A DNA stretch of 64,000 nt. Source: Mytilinidion resinicola (taxonomy: Eukaryota; Ascomycota; Dothideomycetes; Mytilinidiales; Mytilinidiaceae). The notes below the pieces were generated by a model. The model did no database searches. It saw nothing but the letters and a program-made list of their open reading frames with translations, and was not told the DNA's origin. A program made the translations under genes and the position numbers. The DNA lies in assembly GCF_010093595.1 (NCBI RefSeq), contig NW_022985461.1:97862-161861 (forward strand). The letters are read 5' to 3'. Below, piece by piece: positions 58,801 to 64,000 of the stretch. Numbering within the stretch: position 1 is the stretch's first letter; the number at the start of each line of letters is the position of its first letter.

Positions 58801-60552
58801 TTGATGACAATGGCTTTACTTTTTGGCTTGGGGATAGTGAAATTAGAAGACGGAGCCGGGCTAGCTGTGCCAACACTAGGAGTGTGAGTATGAGAGACGT
58901 GGTTGGCATTCGACATCGACGGCGTTTGTGGCGCAGCGATAGTCGAGGCGGGTCGCTCAGATACTTGTGATGAGGTGCGGGACATGCCTTGGGCGTGTGG
59001 GGGGTTACCGTACGCTCCTGGCACAAATCCCTGAGCTACCTGCGGATAACCAGGTCGCGGGCTTGGCGGAGCAGCATTAGAGTATGGGATCTGCTGATGC
59101 ATTTGGTACTGCTGTTGATAGTAAGGGTAGTTGGGATCTAGACCAGGTTGCTGCATGCCGTACATTCCCTGATAGGCAAAAGCTGTTAGATATTGGTCAT
59201 AGCCGCCACTTGCCTTGGAGAGTTCAGGAAATTGAGGAGGTTGAGAAAGAGAGCTTTCAGGAGTAGGACGAAATGGTGGTTTTGTCGGAGTTGAAGAAAG
59301 CGAAAAGAGGTGAGAATTGTCGGCGCCAATGAGATTGCTGCTGGGAGGTCCAGCTGGCTGATGAGGGGAATGAGAGTGGGAACCAACTGGCTGGTGAGCG
59401 AAATGCTGAGGATGGCCGTAGTTCGGGTACTGCATTTGCTGAGGGTTTGCGATGTGAGCCTGTGAATGCATCGCTGCAGGGGTGATGGCAGGGCTTCTAG
59501 TCTGGCGATACGGAGAGTTGGGGTGATTTCCCATCGGTCCTGGCCCTTGAAATTGAGGCGGCATATTGGGTGCTCCTCGTTGTTGATTAGGAAGAGGTCG
59601 GTATTGTGGCCCTGGCGAGGAGTGTGCGATGGGAGCGTAGCCAGTGTTGTATCCTCGGCCGCGCCCGCCGTTCGGTGGGTATCCTCGATTCATATTGTTC
59701 ATGTTCGAGTTGCTCATATCGCTATGGGCAGATTGTGAGGACTCGCGTCGAAGGTGCTGGGCTTGTGGCAGGGGGTTTGCATTTGGAGGCATGGACACAG
59801 GTCGCATCTGCAGAGCGTCAGTCAGTGAATGTTCATATTCAGTGGCAGAGTAGGTGGGGTCTTACGTTGTTCTCTCCACCTTCATTGCCAACACCACCGA
59901 AGACCAGGCCTTGCTGACCAGGCTGGAGACCCGATGGTGGCCGGCCACCGCTCGATGCTGGCGGTATCGGGGAAGGCGAGTGCGCTGGCGATGTGATGCG
60001 AGGATCGCTTCGGGGCGTAGCCAGGTTTCCGGCCTGTGAATGGGGAGAACTGTTTGGTATCGCAGGCGATCCGCCAACGGCGATGGAACCGAACGTAATG
60101 TTGCTCGGCGCCCTGCTGTTCGGCGCAACTGGGCCGCCGTTTGGAGTGTAGCCAGTAGTTCCCGCAGCGCTGATGGTGACGGAGGGCTTGCGGGCGTGGT
60201 CTCCCGACGCGGGAGCGCCGTTCACGATGGCGCTGCTATTGACAATGGTAGGGGGGCCGACGGCGGGAACAGCGGGCGTGATGGGGCCCTTGCCGTTCAC
60301 AGGCGAGATAGAGCTGCTTTTGCCATGCTGTGGTGCTGGACCTCCCACTGCCACGGGTGGCGCTGTGCTGGACGCAATCGCGGGCGACGAGGCGGTAGGC
60401 TTCTTGGTCGCGTTGGCGTACGAGCGGGCAGTGGGCTGAGCCGAACCAGCGGCCACGGTGGGCGTCGATGCTGTGGCGGGCGAAGACGCGGCGTTTGCAG
60501 ACTGGGCGGCGATTGCGGTGGGATTAGGCGCGGTCGAGATAGAAGTACTCAT
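55801..60552 (-). CDS. TIF4631: Translation initiation factor eIF4G
   Basis: Three exons, 60552-59866, 59807-55996 and 55942-55801, give 1546 aa. Residues 1-630 are Pro/Gln/Ser/Ala-rich. About 630-800 is a long Lys/Glu/Ala helix. YDKDFLL near 903 fits the YxxxxL-phi eIF4E-binding motif. The MIF4G domain, which binds eIF4A, spans about 1100-1350 (VQRKVKAALNKMTPEKFDRI, LTFEKACDEAHWASMYAKFC, RKYLLNRCQEEFERGWEVNL). An Arg/Gly/Ser-rich RNA-binding tail follows, and the last exon adds an acidic/Ser end. There is no MA3 domain, as usual in fungi. eIF4G bridges the cap complex and eIF3. Confidence 0.95.
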
Positions 60553-63500
60553 TAGAACCTTGATGGGGTTTTTGTCGCGGAGTCCTTGTTGCGCGGTCGG
60601 CGGAGAAGAGAGCGTCGTCGAATCACGGATTCGCGAGGCAGGCGGTATTAAGTAGGTGTCGCTGAAGAGCGGAGAGCGGCCAAGGAACGTGAGGAGCCTG
60701 AAGAGCCGGGCAAGTGAACAGAAAAAACTGTCCTGGCGGAAGCAGGCGGTCGGAGCGACTCGTCGACAGGTGTCGTGAGTGCTAGAGTGCCGCTGAGCGG
60801 GGATCTCGACAGACGGATCTGTGAAATCGACAACGGGCTCTGGAGATGGCCAGAGAGGTACCGTTGGAGGGGGTGATGGGGGTGTTCTTGTCGGGAGACG
60901 AAGAAGAGGTTGGGTGGAGAGAGGAGGTCGCTGGCGAAAACCTTTTGGAAGTTATTTCACGGTCTCTCGGCTAGCGGCCAGCGCCCCTGTCAGGCATTAT
61001 TCACTGCGCGCAACGGACCACCAGACAACAGAGGCTGCAACGCTGGCGACTGATTACTTATTGCTGCACTGCTGTAGAGCAGCTGTAGAGCAGTAAATGT
61101 CTATATTTCAGGCTCAAGGCAAGGGCGCTGGCGCTGTTTCGGTGGGCGAGGGTGGCGTCTTCCTCCAGCGACCATAGAACAAGCCAGCCAGTAAGTCTGC
61201 CTCACTTCAAGGATCCCATCGCGTTGAAAATACATTTGCGGAACCACGACAGCCAGGCCGGGACTCAGCGCGGCGATGGGACGATGGCAGCATGCTCATC
61301 AACCACATGGTGGGAGACGTTAGGTAGACGTCGTATTCCATCGCGCTTCACATCAGCCTATTCTCCAGCGAACGCCCCGTGCACGAGCTCCTGGAACAAA
61401 AGAAAGCAAACGGCCCAACCAGGAAAAAGCAGCAGATGCAAACCGGGCCCGCGCTTTGACAGCTGCCCAGCGAGGACAACAGACAGCCAGGGCCCGAACA
61501 ATACCACGGCCTCAAAGAAGCAGCACTGCGCTGGCGCCGAGAGCTGGTGGCTCAACGTCGCGACATGAACTCTCCCAGGCTCGCCCGCCACTGCACAATG
61601 ATCTCAGCGTTGCTGGTCCTTCAGCTTATCTCCGTCTCCGCGGTCAGCCCAGTGCACCCATGCTCCCAGTGGCCAGCAGCCCCTTTGGGAGCCTCGACTG
61701 ATCCTCCAACGACCTTCCCTCGCTGCTGCTGCGAGGCGACTGCAGGCATGACGCTGCTCTGGAGAGGCTGAGCTCAGCGACGACGGTGTCCGCCAATGAG
61801 TATGGCGCGACAAGCCGGAGCCAGTGGCCCGATTTCACGACAGCTGCAGCGACGCAATGACTCACCAGCGGCGAGCCACAGACGATCACGGTGGTGCCAA
61901 AGACGGTGGCAGATTCGGAGGGATGAAGAGGGCAACGGAGGTGGCAAAGGAAGCCATCGTGGTTGAGAACAACGCTAAGAGATGGGCTTTTTGAAGTAAG
62001 TTGGGAGGACACAAGATCGCCGCTTGCCTCCTCTATGTAGAGGGGTAGATGTCCGTTTATACAGTATGTAGGCCTGATCCTCGGGTCAGTGCCGTATGCG
62101 GAATACGGGCATGGCTTGGGTAAGAGTCGGAAGTTGCTGAGAACCGACCACTCTGGCATAAATAGGTGGCGGTCAACCAGTAGCATGCAACACTGGCGCT
62201 GCGGTCTATTCAACGACTTGAAAGTCTCCCGATGAATTTGTTCATGGTCGCGTTCTGCTACATAATTGCAGGTGACAATTTGTGTACCTGTGTCAGCCAA
62301 GCATGGCTTGCCAACTTTTTGATCATTTGAGTTGGACGAAAAGCAGCCGGCTTGAGCAACTGTAGTCCACTTAGCCACTTCAGACGGCGTTCTTCTGCAA
62401 AGTTGTCAGTAAGTAGATTTATGTCCACCGAGAGCCGTCAAGAACAAAGTGCCGAGAGTGGTCCATTCAGCCTTCCTACCTACGTCTCTAGCCAAGGCGG
62501 GCATGCGCGAAGCTGTAGTTCCTATAATGGCATCACGTGATCAATATTCCCTGGGATTACAATCTCCTATTCCACCTGTCGAAACTCCACTTGGCAGAAA
62601 CTATCGTTCGAGCTGGTGCCTGACCGACTTGTCCACATCCCACCTCAACTCCAAACACCAGCCGCGTTTCCGGGTCCTCGCCAGTCTCACGGGAGACGTC
62701 GTTTCGGAGCATGCGATCCGTCTGCTGATCGGCCCTGCAACGCGCCGCCAACGGCTTTTTTCTAGAAGCCCCACCGTCTCGGGGCCCCTGCAAGCCTGGC
62801 AGTTTCACCAACCACAAGGAAACTCGCAATTTACGCAAGGCCAGCTCCACGACTCGCGGGACAATCCACATGTCGCCTGGCTCAGTCTCCGCATCCCAGA
62901 CTGCCAATTCCCTGCAGAAAGCGCATAGTCCACCTCGCCCCTGCCTATAGGACCCAGAGCTGCGCACCTTATGACCATCAGACTCCCCGCTCTACAGACT
63001 GCTGTCCCTGCCATTTGCGCAGTACCTGATGCGATCCTTGTTCACTATGCTTATATGTGAGAGAGTGCCGAATAGCGGAAATTTTGATCAAAGCCCCACC
63101 AGGGGACATGCTAAGATAGCAAGTGCTAGGATCAATGGTCGTGCAATTCTTGATCTCCACGTTCAGTCGAAGAAGGAAATCAACAGCTATGCTAAAGTAG
63201 ATACAAGAAGGGTATTCGAAAGCCTTCCAAGAAGAAGGGATGCAAAGCCAGCGAATATGATTCCCGCGCCACGGGTCAGCCGAGTTCATCAACAGGTGCT
63301 GTGCTCAAGAGCATAAATAAATCCGCAGAATGGTCGGCCACGAGAGCAAGAAGAGCGTTGAAACAGCCGCCCATGATAGAAAGCAATGCGCACCAGTATA
63401 CCCCAACGTAGCATTCACAGCCGTAAATTCATCCTCCCCATCGCTCCTACCGTAATATAACCATAGCATGATTCGTGATATGTATTTTGCCTTTCATCCC

Positions 63501-64000
63501 GCCCTAATACCTTTACTACCTTGTGGAAGTTGGTATATATCATTTCTCCGATGCGTCCGTCAAGAATGTTCTAGAGTACTAGGACGAAATTCAGCGTAAA
63601 CTCCGTTGCTGCTGCATGAGGTAGCTCCGTAAAATACCAGTATTCGTTCCGAAGCAAGGTTGGAAGTATGCTAATGCCCGTGCTGTGTAGTGATAGGTGG
63701 CGCCGTCTGAGGTGGCCTGCCGGCCTCATAGGTCGTTCAAAAGGGTTGCTGTAGCCTTGATGCCGATTGGCCAAAAGGTATGAGAGACTTCAACAGTTGC
63801 AGACGAGTATACGCAGACATTTCCTAGTACTGTACTTGTTCTCTAGCCGGTCAGAACGATTGCTGGAGTTGAGTCGAGCTGTCGTTCGACTCTTGGTTTT
63901 CCTGGTTTGACCCTTCAAGGATTTCCCCCAGTACAGCCCCGACTTGTGGATACGAATCGCCGTGGCCAACATCCTGGCGCAGGTAAGAGTTCTGGAAGGA
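60553..64000. other. Terminal region without supported genes
   Basis: 60553-60950 is the promoter/leader side of eIF4G. Beyond it, frames up to 244 codons (61644-62378 minus, 62449-62928 plus) start at GTG or similar, have no domain and show codon use typical of chance frames. The short dispersed motif occurs at 63705-63720. I see no RNA gene or transposon. Confidence 0.45.

Noticed and set aside
61644..62378. 244-codon minus-strand frame in the terminal region
   Set aside because: Starts at GTG, has no domain, Cys/Ser-rich chance composition; kept as unsupported.

Overview
The window is nuclear DNA of a filamentous ascomycete (Pezizomycotina). Genes are split by short introns, mostly 47-70 nt, with GT..AG ends and a few GC..AG ends. 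An eIF3l gene is present, which budding yeasts lack. A decayed STAND/ankyrin gene carries nonsense changes of the C-to-T type expected from RIP. A class such as Dothideomycetes is possible but cannot be settled from the sequence alone. Exon borders below were read by hand. Every model given an amino-acid length closes in frame over all its exons, except that the E2 model needs a doubtful 26-nt gap.

Layout. 0-3.2 kb: relics, a quinone oxidoreductase fragment next to a STAND/ankyrin pseudogene. 4.1-14.8 kb: a protein derived from a Copia-type Pol barrel, eIF3c, the DYRK-class kinase Yak1 and an unrecognised coiled-coil protein. 15.4-24.1 kb: a nitrogen-catabolism group made of a TamA/Dal81-like Zn2Cys6 regulator, an NCS1 permease and, divergent from it, one gene that joins a biuret-hydrolase-like cysteine hydrolase to the amidase domain of allophanate hydrolase. 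25-40 kb: a BTB protein, an E2 enzyme, an unrecognised Ser/Pro-rich coiled-coil protein, eIF3l, a nitrilase-family amidase, a two-part RNA-binding protein and a Rab GTPase. 40.5-50.5 kb: a ferroportin-family transporter, a short-chain dehydrogenase, a transferrin-receptor-like M28 protein and a ferric-reductase-like flavocytochrome. 51-60.6 kb: RER1, a mitochondrial enoyl-CoA hydratase, a tiny glycine-repeat protein in five exons, and eIF4G. The last 3.4 kb shows no gene I can support.

Two things stand out. First, the 15-24 kb group could take up a biuret-type or other ureide substrate, cleave it to allophanate and then to ammonia and CO2 on a single polypeptide, under a nitrogen regulator. 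GATA-factor sites lie in the shared promoter. Second, a family of small foldback elements (about 75-240 bp) recurs at least seven times. Two copies sit inside introns and account for their unusual length, and one ends just upstream of the ferric-reductase-like gene.
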